Source of the DNA: Streptomyces triticisoli
Lineage (GTDB): Bacteria; Actinomycetota; Actinomycetes; Streptomycetales; Streptomycetaceae
Length of the DNA: 59,901 nt
NCBI RefSeq assembly: GCF_003270085.1
Contig: NZ_QFDQ01000013.1
Coordinates: forward strand, 1-59,901
Direction of reading: 5' to 3'
Part shown: positions 25,605 to 38,210 of the stretch, one piece after another
Position numbering within the stretch: the stretch's first letter is position 1
How the letters are laid out: each line of letters opens with the position of its first letter
Made by a program: the position numbers and the translations under genes
The notes under the pieces: model-generated
Seen by the model: only the letters and a program-made list of their open reading frames with translations
Told to the model about the DNA's origin: nothing
Database searches by the model: none

Positions 25605-27595
25605 TACGCGGCCCTCCTGTTGCCCTGGACTTCCCTGACCAGCCCGGCGATCGAGTCGGCCCGCAGCTCGTCGAGCGTGACGGCCGTACCGCCCAGCTCA
25701 CCCGCGAGCCGCCTGGCCAGCCCCAGCCGTACGGGCCCCGACTCGCAGTCCACGACCACCGACGCGATCCCCTCGGCGGCGAACAGCCGCGCCGCACGCC
25801 CGGCGAGAGCGACCGGCTCCGGGCCACCCGTGGCCCGCCCGTCCGTCACGACTACGACCAGCGCCCGCCGCGCCGGATCCCGCAACCGTTCCACGCGCAG
25901 CACGTCGTGCGCCTTGAGCAGCCCGGCGGCGAGCGGAGTCCGCCCACCGGTCGGCAGCGACTCCAGCCGGGCCGCCGCCGCGTCGACGGACGAGGTCGGC
26001 GGCAGCGCCACCTCGGCACCCGACCCCCGGAAGGTCACCAGTCCCACCTTGTCCCGCCGCTGATAGGCGTCCAGCAGCAGCGACAGCACGGCCCCCTTCA
26101 CGGCACTCATCCGCTGCCGTGCGGCCATCGACCCGGAGGCGTCGACGACGAACAGCACGAGGTTGCCCTCGCGGCCCTCCCTGCTCGCCTGCCGCAGATC
26201 GTCCCGCCGGATCACCAACCCCGGCCCCGACCGGCCCCGCGCCTGCTGGTGCGGCGCGGCGGCCTGCACGGTGGCCGCCAGGTGCAGCTTGGTCAGTGCG
26301 CCCTGCGGCCGCCGCGCCCCGGTGGTGCGCCCGTGCTCGGTACGCGCCCGGGAACGCCGCCCGGAGGCACCCTCGCCGATGCCGGGCACGCTCAGCACCT
26401 TCGTACGGAACGGCTCGGAGGCGCGTACGGCGGACTGCTCACCCGCGCCGGCACCGGACGGCTGCGGCTCCCCGCCGCTCTCACCGCCCTGCGGACCGCC
26501 GCCGCTGTCGTCGTCGGGCGCGGGCTGCCCGCCACCACCGCCGGGGCCGCCGTCCGGACCGGGGTCGGGATCGTCGTCCTCCGAGCCCTCGAACTCCTGG
26601 AGCGTCTCGTCGAGCTTGTCCTCGTCGAGCCCCGGCGCATCGAACGGATTCCGCCGCCGCCGGTGGGGCAGGGCCAGCAACGCGGCCTGCCGCACGTCCT
26701 CGGCGAGCACGTCGGTCCGCCCGGCCCACGCGGCCAGCGCGGTGGCGGTCCGGGCCATGACGATGTCGGCGCGCATGCCGTCCACCTCGAAAGCGCTGCA
26801 CGTGGCCGCGATCTGCCGCAGCGCCTCGTCACCGAGCCGCACGGATGGCAACAACTTCCTTGCCGCAATGATGCGTTGGCGTACGCTGGCCTCCTCGTCG
26901 ACCCATTGTGCCGCGAATCCGACCGGGTCGTCGTCGTACGCCAGCCTCCGCCGCACGACTTCCACCCGCTGCTCTGGTTCCCGTGAGGCCGCGACATCCA
27001 CGGTCAGCCCGAAGCGATCGAGGAGCTGAGGCCTGAGCTCCCCTTCTTCGGGGTTCATGGTGCCGACCAGCAGGAAGCCGGCGGCATGCCGTACGGAAAC
27101 GCCTTCGCGCTCGACGTAGGAGGCCCCCATGGCAGCGGCGTCCAACAGGAGATCGACGAGGTGGTCGTGCAAGAGGTTCACTTCGTCGACGTACAGGATC
27201 CCGCGGTGAGCATCGGCGAGCAGACCGGGCTCGAAGGCTTTTACGCCATCCGCGAGTGCCCGCTCGATGTCAAGTGCGCCGATGAGCCGGTCCTCGGAGG
27301 CGCCTACGGGCAATTCCACCATCCGAGCCGGGCGAAACTCGCATGTCCCAGGCTCGTGCGGCCCGTCTGGGCAGGCGAGGTCGGGGGAGTCTGGGGCGCA
27401 CGAGAAGCGGCATCCGGAGACGACGTCCACCTCTGGCAACAGCGTCGAAAGTGCCCGCACTGCGGTGGACTTGGCGGTGCCTTTCTCGCCGCGCACCAGC
27501 ACGCCACCGACCTTGGGGCTCACCGCGTTGAGGAGCAGAGCTAGGCGGAGGTCGCTCTGACCGACGATGGCGGTGAAGGGATAGGGCGTGTTCAC
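25604..27595 (-). CDS. Magnesium/cobalt chelatase AAA+ and VWA subunit (ChlI-ChlD fusion)
   Basis: A 663-residue motor subunit. The N-terminal AAA+ ATPase (about 1-330) has Walker A GEKGTAKST, GALDIERAL and Walker B GILYVDEVNLL. An acidic Gly/Pro-rich linker spans about 335-400. The C-terminal VWA domain has the MIDAS motif VVDASGSMAARQRM and the later MIDAS residues near VVVVTDGRATGG. Such fusions act with the CobN subunit in ATP-driven cobalt insertion into hydrogenobyrinate diamide, replacing CobS and CobT. It follows cobN across 169 bp that hold the CRISPR-like pair, and is coupled to cobO. Confidence 0.93.
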   Translation of the reverse strand: MNTPYPFTAIVGQSDLRLALLLNAVSPKVGGVLVRGEKGTAKSTAVRALSTLLPEVDVVSGCRFSCAPDSPDLACPDGPHEPGTCEFRPARMVELPVGASEDRLIGALDIERALADGVKAFEPGLLADAHRGILYVDEVNLLHDHLVDLLLDAAAMGASYVEREGVSVRHAAGFLLVGTMNPEEGELRPQLLDRFGLTVDVAASREPEQRVEVVRRRLAYDDDPVGFAAQWVDEEASVRQRIIAARKLLPSVRLGDEALRQIAATCSAFEVDGMRADIVMARTATALAAWAGRTDVLAEDVRQAALLALPHRRRRNPFDAPGLDEDKLDETLQEFEGSEDDDPDPGPDGGPGGGGGQPAPDDDSGGGPQGGESGGEPQPSGAGAGEQSAVRASEPFRTKVLSVPGIGEGASGRRSRARTEHGRTTGARRPQGALTKLHLAATVQAAAPHQQARGRSGPGLVIRRDDLRQASREGREGNLVLFVVDASGSMAARQRMSAVKGAVLSLLLDAYQRRDKVGLVTFRGSGAEVALPPTSSVDAAAARLESLPTGGRTPLAAGLLKAHDVLRVERLRDPARRALVVVVTDGRATGGPEPVALAGRAARLFAAEGIASVVVDCESGPVRLGLARRLAGELGGTAVTLDELRADSIAGLVREVQGNRRAA

Positions 27596-27669
27596 GCGGT
27601 GATCACTCCTTCGGGTGGCATGTCACAGGGCTGGCCAGAAGTCAGCTGTAGCCATGGCATGGTCAAGGT

Positions 27670-27759
27670 CTGCTCCCCGCCCATGCGGGGATGGTCCGCG
27701 GTCCAGCAATTGGGGGCGCAGTTCGCCGTCGTGCTCCCCGCACACGCGGGGATTCGGTG
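27670..27759 (+). CRISPR. One-spacer CRISPR remnant (type I-E-like repeats)
   Basis: Two 29-bp repeats, 27670-27698 and 27731-27759, share the core TGCTCCCCGC-n4-GCGGGGAT, as in type I-E repeats of Streptomyces. The interval of 61 bp leaves a 32-nt spacer (27699-27730), exactly the I-E period. The second repeat is degenerate at its 3' end, as terminal repeats often are, which puts the leader side at lower coordinates. No further unit is found 61 bp on either side and no cas genes lie in the window. Each repeat can fold as a CCCCGC/GCGGGG hairpin. Confidence 0.78.
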
Positions 27760-27764
27760 GGAGA

Positions 27765-31465
<3,701 letters not shown>

Positions 31466-31469
<4 letters not shown>

Positions 31470-32974
31470 GCGGGCGCTCCCGGTGGAATGAAGGGCAGTC
31501 CTTGCGGCGCGCCCGACTCGATGAGCCGCCACAGCGCGTCCGTGTCCGCGTGCTGTTCGATCAGGTCGCCGAGCCGGTCGAGCTGCTCCTCGCGCAGCGC
31601 GGCGAAGGAGGTGCCGGCGGCCGGTACGAAGCGGCGGCCCGCGGCGGCCGCCACCTCGCGCAGGAAGGCCCGCCGGAAGCCGTCCGACTCCAGCGAGCCG
31701 TGCCAGTGCGTGCCCCAGACGGCCCCGACCCGGCAGCCGTCCAAGAAGGGAACACCGCCGGTGACCTCGGCGACCCCGTGGTGGATCTCGTAGCCCTCGA
31801 CCCGTTCGCCCAGGGCCTCGCCCTCGGGCCGGGTGAGGGTCTTCTCGCGGGCGAATCGGATCCGTACGGGCAGCAGCCCGAGGCCGTTCACCCGCCCGGC
31901 CCGTGACTCGACCTCGTCCTCGATGTGCTCGCCGAGGATCTGGAAGCCGCCGCAGATGCCGAGGACCGGCCGTCCCTCGGCAGCCCTGCGGCGCAGGGCC
32001 TCCGCGAGGCCCCGCTCGCGCAGCCACTGGAGCGCCCCGACCGTGCCCCGGGTGCCGGGCACGATGACGAGGTCGGCGTCGGACAGCTCCTCCGGGCGGT
32101 CCACGAACCGTACGACGACGCCCGGTTCGGCGGCGAGCGCGTCCACGTCGGTGAAGTTGGACATCAGCGGAATCGCGCAGACGGCGACCCGCAGTACGTC
32201 CTCGCCCAGCGGGGGCGCCACAGCGGACTCCCGTACGGCCCCGCGCATCGACACCGCCAGTCCGTCCTCCTCGTCGATGCCCAGCCCGTGCCGGAACGGC
32301 AGCACACCGTACGTGCGCCGCCCGGTGAGCCCGTGCAGCATCTCCAGGCCCGGCTCCAGCAGCGAGACGTCGCCCCGGAACTTGTTGACCAGGAACCCGG
32401 CGACCAGCTCCTGGTCCTCGCGGGACAGCAGGGCGAGCGTGCCGAAGAAGGAGGCGAAGACGCCGCCGCGGTCGATGTCGCCGACGACCAGCACGGGCAG
32501 CCGCGCGCCCCGCGCGATCCCCATGTTGACGATGTCGGTCCGGCGCAGATTGATCTCCGCCGGACTGCCCGCCCCCTCGCAGATCACCGCGTCGTACGTG
32601 CGCCGCAGCTCGGCGAGGCAGTCCAGCACCGTGCCGAGCAGCTTCTGCTGCCGCCCGCCGTGGTAGCCGCGCGCGCTCAGCTCGCCCACCGGCTTCCCCA
32701 GGAGCACCACCTGGCTGCTCCGCTCACCGCCGGGCTTGAGCAGCACCGGGTTCATCAGCGCGGTCGGCTCGATCCGGCACGCCTGGGCCTGCATGGCCTG
32801 CGCCCGCCCGATCTCGGCGCCCTCGCGGGTGACGAAGGAGTTGAGGGACATGTTCTGCGCCTTGAAGGGCGCGACCTTGACTCCCTGCCGCACCAGCCAC
32901 CGGCAGATCCCGGCCGTGACGACGCTCTTCCCGGCGTCGGAGGTGGTACCGGCGACGAGCAGACCGCCGTTCAT
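31466..32974 (-). CDS. cobQ: Cobyric acid synthase CobQ
   Basis: A 502-residue glutamine-dependent amidase that adds amides at b, d, e and g side chains. The N-terminal P-loop domain is LLVAGTTSDAGKSVVTAGICRWL and VAPFKAQNMSLNSFVT. The C-terminal amidotransferase has the nucleophile Cys in PVLGICGGFQILGE and the His of VEGYEIHHG. The ATG at 32974 overlaps the cobD stop, and the stop overlaps cobN, so all three are coupled. Confidence 0.97.
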
Positions 32975-33912
32975 GACGCCCGTCCTCTCTTCAGCAGTCG
33001 TGCGCCCGCGCACACGCCGAGCGCGAGCCAGCTCACGCGCCGGGAGAGTCGTACGGCCCGTTCGATGTCCCCCGCCTGGACGGCGCGCCCGGAGCCGTTG
33101 AGTACCGGGCGGTGCTCCACGCGCCCCCCGTACGCGAGCGTGCCGCCCAGCCGCACCCCGAGCGCTCCGGCGAACGAGGCCTCGACCGGACCGGCGTTGG
33201 GACTCGGGTGCTTGCCGGCGTCGGCACGCCAGGCGCGCAGGGCACCCCGCGCATCGGGACCGGCCACGGCGGCGAGGGCGGCGGTCAGCCGCGCCCCCGG
33301 CCAGCCGGCCACGTCGTCGAGGCGGGCCGAGGCCCAGCCGTAGCGGCGGTGGCGGGGGGACTTGTGCCCGACCATGGCGTCCAGGGTGTTGACGGCCCGG
33401 AAGCCGACGAGCCCGGGCACGCCGCCCACGGCGCCCCACACCAGTGCGCCCACCACCGCGTCGGAGGTGTTCTCGGCGACGGACTCGACGACGGCCCGGG
33501 CGATCCCGTCGGCGTCCAGCGCCTGCGGGTCGCGCCCGCACAGGTGCGGCAGCCGCGTCCGGGCGCCCTCGACGTCCCCGGCCTCGAGCGCCTGCCCGAT
33601 CGCCCGCGCCTCCCGCGCGAGCGAGGTGCCGCCGACGACGGCCCAGGTGGCCGCGGCGGTCAGCGCGGCGGAGGCGGTACGGGAGCGGCGTACGGCGGAC
33701 GCGGCCAGCGCGGCCGTCGCCACGGCGCCCCCCGCGCACACAGCGGTGTGCAGGACGCCCCAGCCGCGGTGGTCCCGCCACAGCACGTGTTCCACGGCAC
33801 CCGCGGCCCGTCCGAACACGGCGACCGGGTGCCCGCGGCGGGGATCGCCGAGGAGCAGGTCACCGAGGAGGCCGGCGGTGGCGCCGTACGCGAAGACGCG
33901 ATCGGCACCCAT
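32971..33912 (-). CDS. cobD: Adenosylcobinamide-phosphate synthase CobD (CbiB)
   Basis: A 313-residue membrane enzyme that attaches aminopropanol (phosphate) to adenosylcobyric acid. Hydrophobic segments alternate with the family motifs LLGDLLLGDPRRGHPVAVFG, ARAVVESVAENTSDAVVGAL and NTLDAMVGHKSPRHRRYGWA. The ATG at 33912 (MGADRVFAYG) fits homologs. No ribosome site precedes it; instead a 19-codon ORF ends 4 nt upstream. It is the first enzyme gene of the riboswitch-controlled block. Confidence 0.95.
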   Translation of the reverse strand: MGADRVFAYGATAGLLGDLLLGDPRRGHPVAVFGRAAGAVEHVLWRDHRGWGVLHTAVCAGGAVATAALAASAVRRSRTASAALTAAATWAVVGGTSLAREARAIGQALEAGDVEGARTRLPHLCGRDPQALDADGIARAVVESVAENTSDAVVGALVWGAVGGVPGLVGFRAVNTLDAMVGHKSPRHRRYGWASARLDDVAGWPGARLTAALAAVAGPDARGALRAWRADAGKHPSPNAGPVEASFAGALGVRLGGTLAYGGRVEHRPVLNGSGRAVQAGDIERAVRLSRRVSWLALGVCAGARLLKRGRAS

Positions 33913-33916
33913 CGGG

Positions 33917-33976
33917 TCAGTCGGTCGTGGGTGCGGTCGGGGTGTCGCTGGTGAACCTCGGTCGGCAGCCGCGCAT
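33917..33976 (-). CDS. 19-residue upstream ORF between B12 riboswitch and cobD
   Basis: MRGCRPRFTSDTPTAPTTD is preceded by a strong ribosome site GAGGA with 9-nt spacing. Its stop lies 4 nt before the cobD ATG, which has no site of its own. The pattern is typical of translational coupling by re-initiation. The peptide has no recognised domain; Cys4 and the Pro/Thr-rich end are its only features. Expression is inferred from the ribosome site and spacing. Confidence 0.6.
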   Translation of the reverse strand: MRGCRPRFTSDTPTAPTTD

Positions 33977-34019
33977 GGCGATATGTCCTCACTCAGGGTG
34001 TCCACGCCCTGGTTCGACG

Positions 34020-34150
34020 AGACCGGCGGTGAGAGTTCCTGGCTCCCGGGGAGTTGCTTCCCCGGTCACAGTGGCGGGACCGCGCCGGATTCGCACCGGG
34101 CTTCCTCTCCTGCCGCCGTACATGGCCCCGGCAGTCCACCACGCTCCGCG
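34020..34150 (-). ncRNA. Cobalamin riboswitch
   Basis: Read on the minus strand, the conserved B12-box order is plain: GAGGAAGCCCGGTGCGAAT, then CGGTCCCGCCACTGTGACC, then GGGAGCCAGGAACTCTCACC. These are the L4/J6-3 core and the GCCAGG 3' element of AdoCbl riboswitches. It precedes the cobD uORF by about 45 nt. B12 binding should lower expression of cobD-cobQ-cobN and perhaps the rest of the block. There is no terminator stem after it, so action at translation is likely, as is usual in actinobacteria. Confidence 0.93.
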
Positions 34151-34231
34151 AACACCCGTCAACTTGCCGTTGACCTGCGCAGGCGCAGTGAGATGAGACC
34201 CACACCACCGCGCACGACCGGCGCACGAAAA

Positions 34232-34280
34232 CGCCCGTTCTGCCCGGGGCGTCTCCAGGACGCCCCGGGCAGAACGGGCG
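34232..34280 (-). terminator. Strong intrinsic terminator of the Pit operon
   Basis: A perfect 22-bp stem (34232-34253 with 34259-34280) closes a 5-nt loop. On the minus strand it is followed by TTTTCG. It isolates the riboswitch promoter from the phosphate transport operon. Confidence 0.9.
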
Positions 34281-34312
34281 GTGCGGCTCGCGCCTGCCGG
34301 CTCAGGCCATGA

Positions 34313-34537
34313 TCAGGCCACGATCAGATAGATCCCGTACGCCACCGCGGCGGCGCACGCGGCGAAGCAGACGTAGGCGCCGGTGACCGCGAGCGCTCCG
34401 CTGCCGCTGCCCTGGGCGACGGCCCGCTCGCGACGGGAGAGACCGGCGATGCCGAGGGTGAACAGGGCCACGAGGCCCACCGATACGCCGAGGCTGACGC
34501 CGAAGACGGAGCTGAGGGCCGCCCAGTCGATGTCCAT
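34313..34537 (-). CDS. Small membrane protein downstream of Pit transporter
   Basis: A 74-residue protein with two hydrophobic helices (VFGVSLGVSVGLVALFTLGIAGL and a C-terminal AVTGAYVCFAACAAAVAYGI). They are joined by a short polar loop with SRRERA. The ATG at 34537 follows AGGAAGAG. It begins 32 bp after the pit stop and is in the same PHO-box operon, so it likely assists or stabilises the phosphate transporter. No defined domain was recognised. Confidence 0.8.
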   Translation of the reverse strand: MDIDWAALSSVFGVSLGVSVGLVALFTLGIAGLSRRERAVAQGSGSGALAVTGAYVCFAACAAAVAYGIYLIVA

Positions 34538-34569
34538 GGTGTTTCTCTTCCTTCTGCCTGGCCGCCGGC

Positions 34570-35835
34570 TCAGACGGCGGGGGCCGGCGGGGTCGTCGCG
34601 GGCGTGACGGGCGCGGGCGCCGGGGCGGGGATCGTCGCCGTGAGTTCCTCGGTCACCGGGGAGGCCGGGGGCGGGGTGACGGCGGCCATGGCCTGGGTGA
34701 CCACGCCGGCGGGCTCCTCGGCGCCGTCGACGGGGGTGTCGCCGTTGACGTTGGTGTGGTCGACGATCTCGCGGCGGGAGATCTTCCAGATCGCGGCGCT
34801 GGAGGCCACCAGGAACACGGCGACGGCCGCGGTGCCCCAGTCGCCGAGGCGCGTCACGGCCTCCGCACCGGCTCCGACCAGGGCGGCGGCCGGCAGCGTG
34901 AGACCCCAGGCGATGAACATGCGGGTCGCGGTGGACCAGCGGACGACGCCGCCCTTGCGGCCCAGGCCGGCGCCCATCACCGAGCCGGAGACGACGTGCG
35001 TGGTGGAGAGGGAGAAGCCGAGGTGGGAGGAGGCCAGGATGGCGGTGGCCGCGCTGGTCTGGGCGGCGAAGCCCTGCTGCGGCTGGAGGTCGGTCAGGCC
35101 CTTGCCCATGGTGCGGATGATGCGCCAGCCGCCGAGGTAGGTGCCGATCGCGATGGCCACACCCGCGGAGACGATGACCCAGGTGGGAGGGTTGGAACCG
35201 GGGGCGAGAGCGCCGCCGGTGATCAGGGCGAGGGTGATGACACCCATGGTCTTCTGCGCGTCGTTGGTGCCGTGGGCCAGCGAGACCAGGCCCGCGGAGG
35301 CGATCTGGCCGGCGCGGTGGCCCTTCTCGGCCGCCTTGCCGTCCGACTTCCTGCCGAGGCGGTACGTCAGCCGGGTCGAGAGCAGGCCGGCGATGCCCGC
35401 GACGAGCGGGGCGGCGATCGCCGGGATGAGCACCTTGGTGATCAGGACGCCGCCGTGCACCGCGCTGACACCGGCCGAGGCGATGGTGGCGCCGATCAGA
35501 CCGCCCATGAGGGCGTGCGAGGAGCTGGACGGAAGCCCGACCAGCCAGGTCAGCAGGTTCCAGAGGATCGCGCCCACCAGGGCGGCGAAGATGACCTCGG
35601 GACGAATGCCGCTCTCGTCGACGAGCCCCTTGGAGATCGTGTTGGCGACCTCCACGGAGAGGAAAGCGCCCACCAGGTTCAGCACGGCGGACATGGCCAC
35701 CGCGACCTTGGGCTTGAGTGCGCCGGTGGAGATGGTGGTGGCCATCGCGTTGGCGGTGTCGTGGAAACCGTTCGTGAAATCGAACGCGAGTGCGGTGATC
35801 ACCACAATCGCGAGGATCAGCGAGAAGCTTTCCAT
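34570..35835 (-). CDS. pit: Low-affinity inorganic phosphate transporter, Pit family
   Basis: A 421-residue membrane carrier that imports metal-phosphate with protons. Both PiT repeats are intact: FDFTNGFHDTANAMATTIST near the N-terminus and GLVSLAHGTNDAQKTMGVI in the middle, each with the GANDxA-like core. There are about ten transmembrane segments. The C-terminal 60 residues are a soluble Pro/Ala-rich tail not needed for transport. Three PHO-box units lie 36 bp before the ATG, so PhoP control is expected. Confidence 0.94.
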   Translation of the reverse strand: MESFSLILAIVVITALAFDFTNGFHDTANAMATTISTGALKPKVAVAMSAVLNLVGAFLSVEVANTISKGLVDESGIRPEVIFAALVGAILWNLLTWLVGLPSSSSHALMGGLIGATIASAGVSAVHGGVLITKVLIPAIAAPLVAGIAGLLSTRLTYRLGRKSDGKAAEKGHRAGQIASAGLVSLAHGTNDAQKTMGVITLALITGGALAPGSNPPTWVIVSAGVAIAIGTYLGGWRIIRTMGKGLTDLQPQQGFAAQTSAATAILASSHLGFSLSTTHVVSGSVMGAGLGRKGGVVRWSTATRMFIAWGLTLPAAALVGAGAEAVTRLGDWGTAAVAVFLVASSAAIWKISRREIVDHTNVNGDTPVDGAEEPAGVVTQAMAAVTPPPASPVTEELTATIPAPAPAPVTPATTPPAPAV

Positions 35836-35871
35836 TTACCTGGCAATCGTTCGAGCGTCATGGGCGCGTCG

Positions 35872-35904
35872 AACGTAGGTAACCCGGGTGAACGGAAGAT
35901 GAAC
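35872..35904 (-). promoter_or_regulatory. PHO box (three 11-bp direct repeat units)
   Basis: On the minus strand: GTTCATCTTCC, GTTCACCCGGG, TTACCTACGTT in exact 11-bp register. The first two match the Streptomyces PhoP direct-repeat unit G(G/T)TCAYYYR(G/C)G well; the third is weak. It ends 37 bp from the pit start. Confidence 0.82.
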
Positions 35905-35989
35905 TGGGGCGGTCGTCACGGTGTCCGTTCCTGTGATCCACCGGGGAGATACCGGTCACTTCCGGGGCGTGTCCTGACAGGATCGGGAC

Positions 35990-36727
35990 ATGACGGAGCA
36001 GCGCATCACAGAGCAGTGCGTGACGGAGCAGCGGCGGGAGCGGGAAGACGTACCGGGGCACCCAGGGGGCGCGCGAGGTGCGGCGGAGGTGGACGGCGCG
36101 TGGGAGGCGCTCGTCGCGGCGGCCCGCCGCACGGTGTCCGACGGGCTGGTCGTCGGCACCTCCGGCAACGTCTCCGTACGCGTGGGCGACACCATCCTGG
36201 TCACCCCGTCCGGAGTCCCCTACGACCGGCTCACCCCCGACGACGTGACCGGCGTCGACCTGGAGGGACGGCAGGTGCTCGGCACACTGGTGCCGACCAG
36301 CGAGCTGCCCCTGCACCTCGCCGTCCACCGCACCACCGACGCCCGCGCCGTCGTCCACACCCACGCCGTGCACGCGACGGCCGTCTCCACGCTCGTCACC
36401 GAGCTGCCGCCGATCCACTACATGGCCGGCGCGCTCGGCGGACCCGTCCGGGTCGCCCCGTACGCGACGTACGGCACCGAGGAGCTGGCCCGGAACATGC
36501 TGCACGCCCTCGCCGGCCGCACCGGCTGCCTGCTGCGCAACCACGGCACGATCACCTACGGCACCACCCTCGACCAGGCCTACGACCGCACCGCCCAGCT
36601 GGAGTGGATGTGCCGCCTGTGGCTGACGGCGTCGTCCGTGCCCGGTCTGACACCGGCCCTGCTGACGCCGGAACAACTGGCGCAGGCGGGGGAGCGGCTG
36701 CGGGCGTACGGGCAGCCGGGGCGGTAG
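35990..36727 (+). CDS. Class II aldolase/adducin family protein
   Basis: About 245 residues. The zinc-aldolase fold (residues about 40-230) shows GLVVGTSGNVSVRV for phosphate binding, then the metal histidines in VVHTHAVHATAVS and the third in CLLRNHGTITYG. Relatives are L-fuculose-phosphate aldolase and related sugar-phosphate enzymes. The first 35 residues repeat a TEQ element (MTEQRITEQCVTEQRR) and are probably disordered. A palindrome TCCTGACAGGA overlaps the ribosome site just upstream. It is divergent from the Pit operon but across its PHO box. Confidence 0.85.
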   Translation: MTEQRITEQCVTEQRREREDVPGHPGGARGAAEVDGAWEALVAAARRTVSDGLVVGTSGNVSVRVGDTILVTPSGVPYDRLTPDDVTGVDLEGRQVLGTLVPTSELPLHLAVHRTTDARAVVHTHAVHATAVSTLVTELPPIHYMAGALGGPVRVAPYATYGTEELARNMLHALAGRTGCLLRNHGTITYGTTLDQAYDRTAQLEWMCRLWLTASSVPGLTPALLTPEQLAQAGERLRAYGQPGR

Positions 36728-36757
36728 CGGCCGGTGCGGCCGGTGCGGCCGGTGCGG
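36727..36757. repeat. 9-bp tandem repeat after aldolase gene
   Basis: GCGGCCGGT occurs three times plus a partial copy directly at the aldolase stop codon. This is simple sequence with no visible coding or hairpin role. Confidence 0.8.
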
Positions 36758-36853
36758 GGATGAACACCGCTCTCCGGTGGAACTCGCAGGGTCATGTCAC
36801 CCCGACCCTTCCTCCCACTGGCCCGTGGCCGGGTACGCCCCGACACTGGTCCT

Positions 36854-37984
36854 GTGCGCACAGTCACAGCGACGGCCGCGGCCGTCACCGCAGTCCTGGC
36901 GGCGGCCGGCGCGACGAGCGTCGCCGCGGGCCGGCTCGCCAGCGACGCCGCGCTCAAGGCGGTCCCGGGCCGGCCGCTGCCCACCGAACCGCGGCTGACC
37001 GTGCACGGCACGGCCGCGGGCCAGATCACCCTCACCCGGGACCTGGCCTCCCTGCGCCCCGGCACCTACGGCCTGGCCGGCAACGGCTCCCACGCGGTGG
37101 TCGGCCCCGTCCTGCCCGGCGCCCCGCACCGCCCCGACACCGTCGTACGCCGCCTGGAACGCGTCACCCACGGCTCCCTGCATCCCCGCGACAAGGTGTG
37201 GCTCACCCCCAACCTGTACGTCGGCAACCCCCGCTCCGCGCTCGGCCTGGACCACGACGACGTGGAGGTCCTGGGCGAACTCGGCGCCCTGCCCGCCTGG
37301 TTCGTGCGCGGGGTGCGCGGGACCTGGGTGATCGCGGTGCACGGTCTGGGCACCACCCGCGAACTGGCCATGAACGTCATGAGGTTCCTGCACGGCCGAC
37401 ACTTCCCGGTGCTGGCCCTCGCCTACCGCGGCGACGCCGGCGCGCCCCGCTCCCCGGACGGGCTCAACCACCTCGGCGAGACCGAGTGGCGCGACCTGGA
37501 CGCGGCGATCCGCCACGCGGTGCGGAACGGGGCCGAGCGGGTCGTCCTGCTCGGCTGGTCCACCGGCGCCACGATGGCCCTGCGGGCCGCCCGCCACTCG
37601 CAGCTGCGCGAGTACGTCTCCGGGCTGGTGCTGGACTCCCCGGTGCTCAGCTGGGAGGTCACGGTGCGGGCCCTGGCCCGGGCCCGGCACACCCCGGGGC
37701 CGCTGCTGCCGCTCGCGGTGCGCGCCGCACAGGGGCGCGCCGGGTTCTACGGCGACCGGCTCGCGGAGGCGACCGACCCCGAGGGGTTCACGGTGCCGAC
37801 GCTGATCTTCCACGGCCCCGGCGACCAGGTGGCCCCCTGGCAGCTCTCCCGTCGCCTCGCCGACCGCCGCCCCAACCTGGTCGCCCTGAACACGGTGCGG
37901 GACGCTCCGCACGGCGCGATGTGGAACGCCGACCCGGAGGGGTACGAGGAGGCGCTGCGGCGCTTCCTGACGCCGCTGATGTGA
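36854..37984 (+). CDS. Alpha/beta-hydrolase with N-terminal membrane anchor or signal
   Basis: About 376 residues. An N-terminal hydrophobic run (VTATAAAVTAVLAAAGATSV) could be a signal anchor. The hydrolase core starts with the oxyanion segment VIAVHGLGTTRELA, then LLGWSTGATMALRAA as the nucleophile elbow (Ser in G-W-S-T-G). FHGPGDQVAPWQ carries the acid, and DAPHGAMWNADP carries the catalytic His. Its substrate is unknown; peptidase, esterase and lipase roles are all possible. The GTG at 36854 lacks a ribosome site, so a leaderless start or a site further upstream is possible. Confidence 0.85.
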   Translation: MRTVTATAAAVTAVLAAAGATSVAAGRLASDAALKAVPGRPLPTEPRLTVHGTAAGQITLTRDLASLRPGTYGLAGNGSHAVVGPVLPGAPHRPDTVVRRLERVTHGSLHPRDKVWLTPNLYVGNPRSALGLDHDDVEVLGELGALPAWFVRGVRGTWVIAVHGLGTTRELAMNVMRFLHGRHFPVLALAYRGDAGAPRSPDGLNHLGETEWRDLDAAIRHAVRNGAERVVLLGWSTGATMALRAARHSQLREYVSGLVLDSPVLSWEVTVRALARARHTPGPLLPLAVRAAQGRAGFYGDRLAEATDPEGFTVPTLIFHGPGDQVAPWQLSRRLADRRPNLVALNTVRDAPHGAMWNADPEGYEEALRRFLTPLM

Positions 37985-38210
37985 GCCGGTGCGGCAGGGG
38001 AGACCCACGGGCCGGCGGGCCGGGCCGGCCGGGTTCCGTTTCGGCCGGTGACCGCGGCCTCCGACGGGCTTCGGCCCTGGCCTGATGGCGTCGTGCCGCC
38101 CTCCTCCCGACCCTTCCCCGGCGTCTTCCCGGCCCCTCCCTCGGCCATCTCCGTCGCCCGGCGTGACATTCCGTTTGGGTTTTCGGACCGTCAACCGGAA
38201 GACTGCACCC

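Noticed and set aside
34756..38085. 1109-codon open frame on the plus strand
   Set aside because: It is antisense to the Pit gene and out of frame with the aldolase and hydrolase genes. Composition is Arg/Gly/Pro-rich as in GC-rich shadow frames, and no domain is seen.
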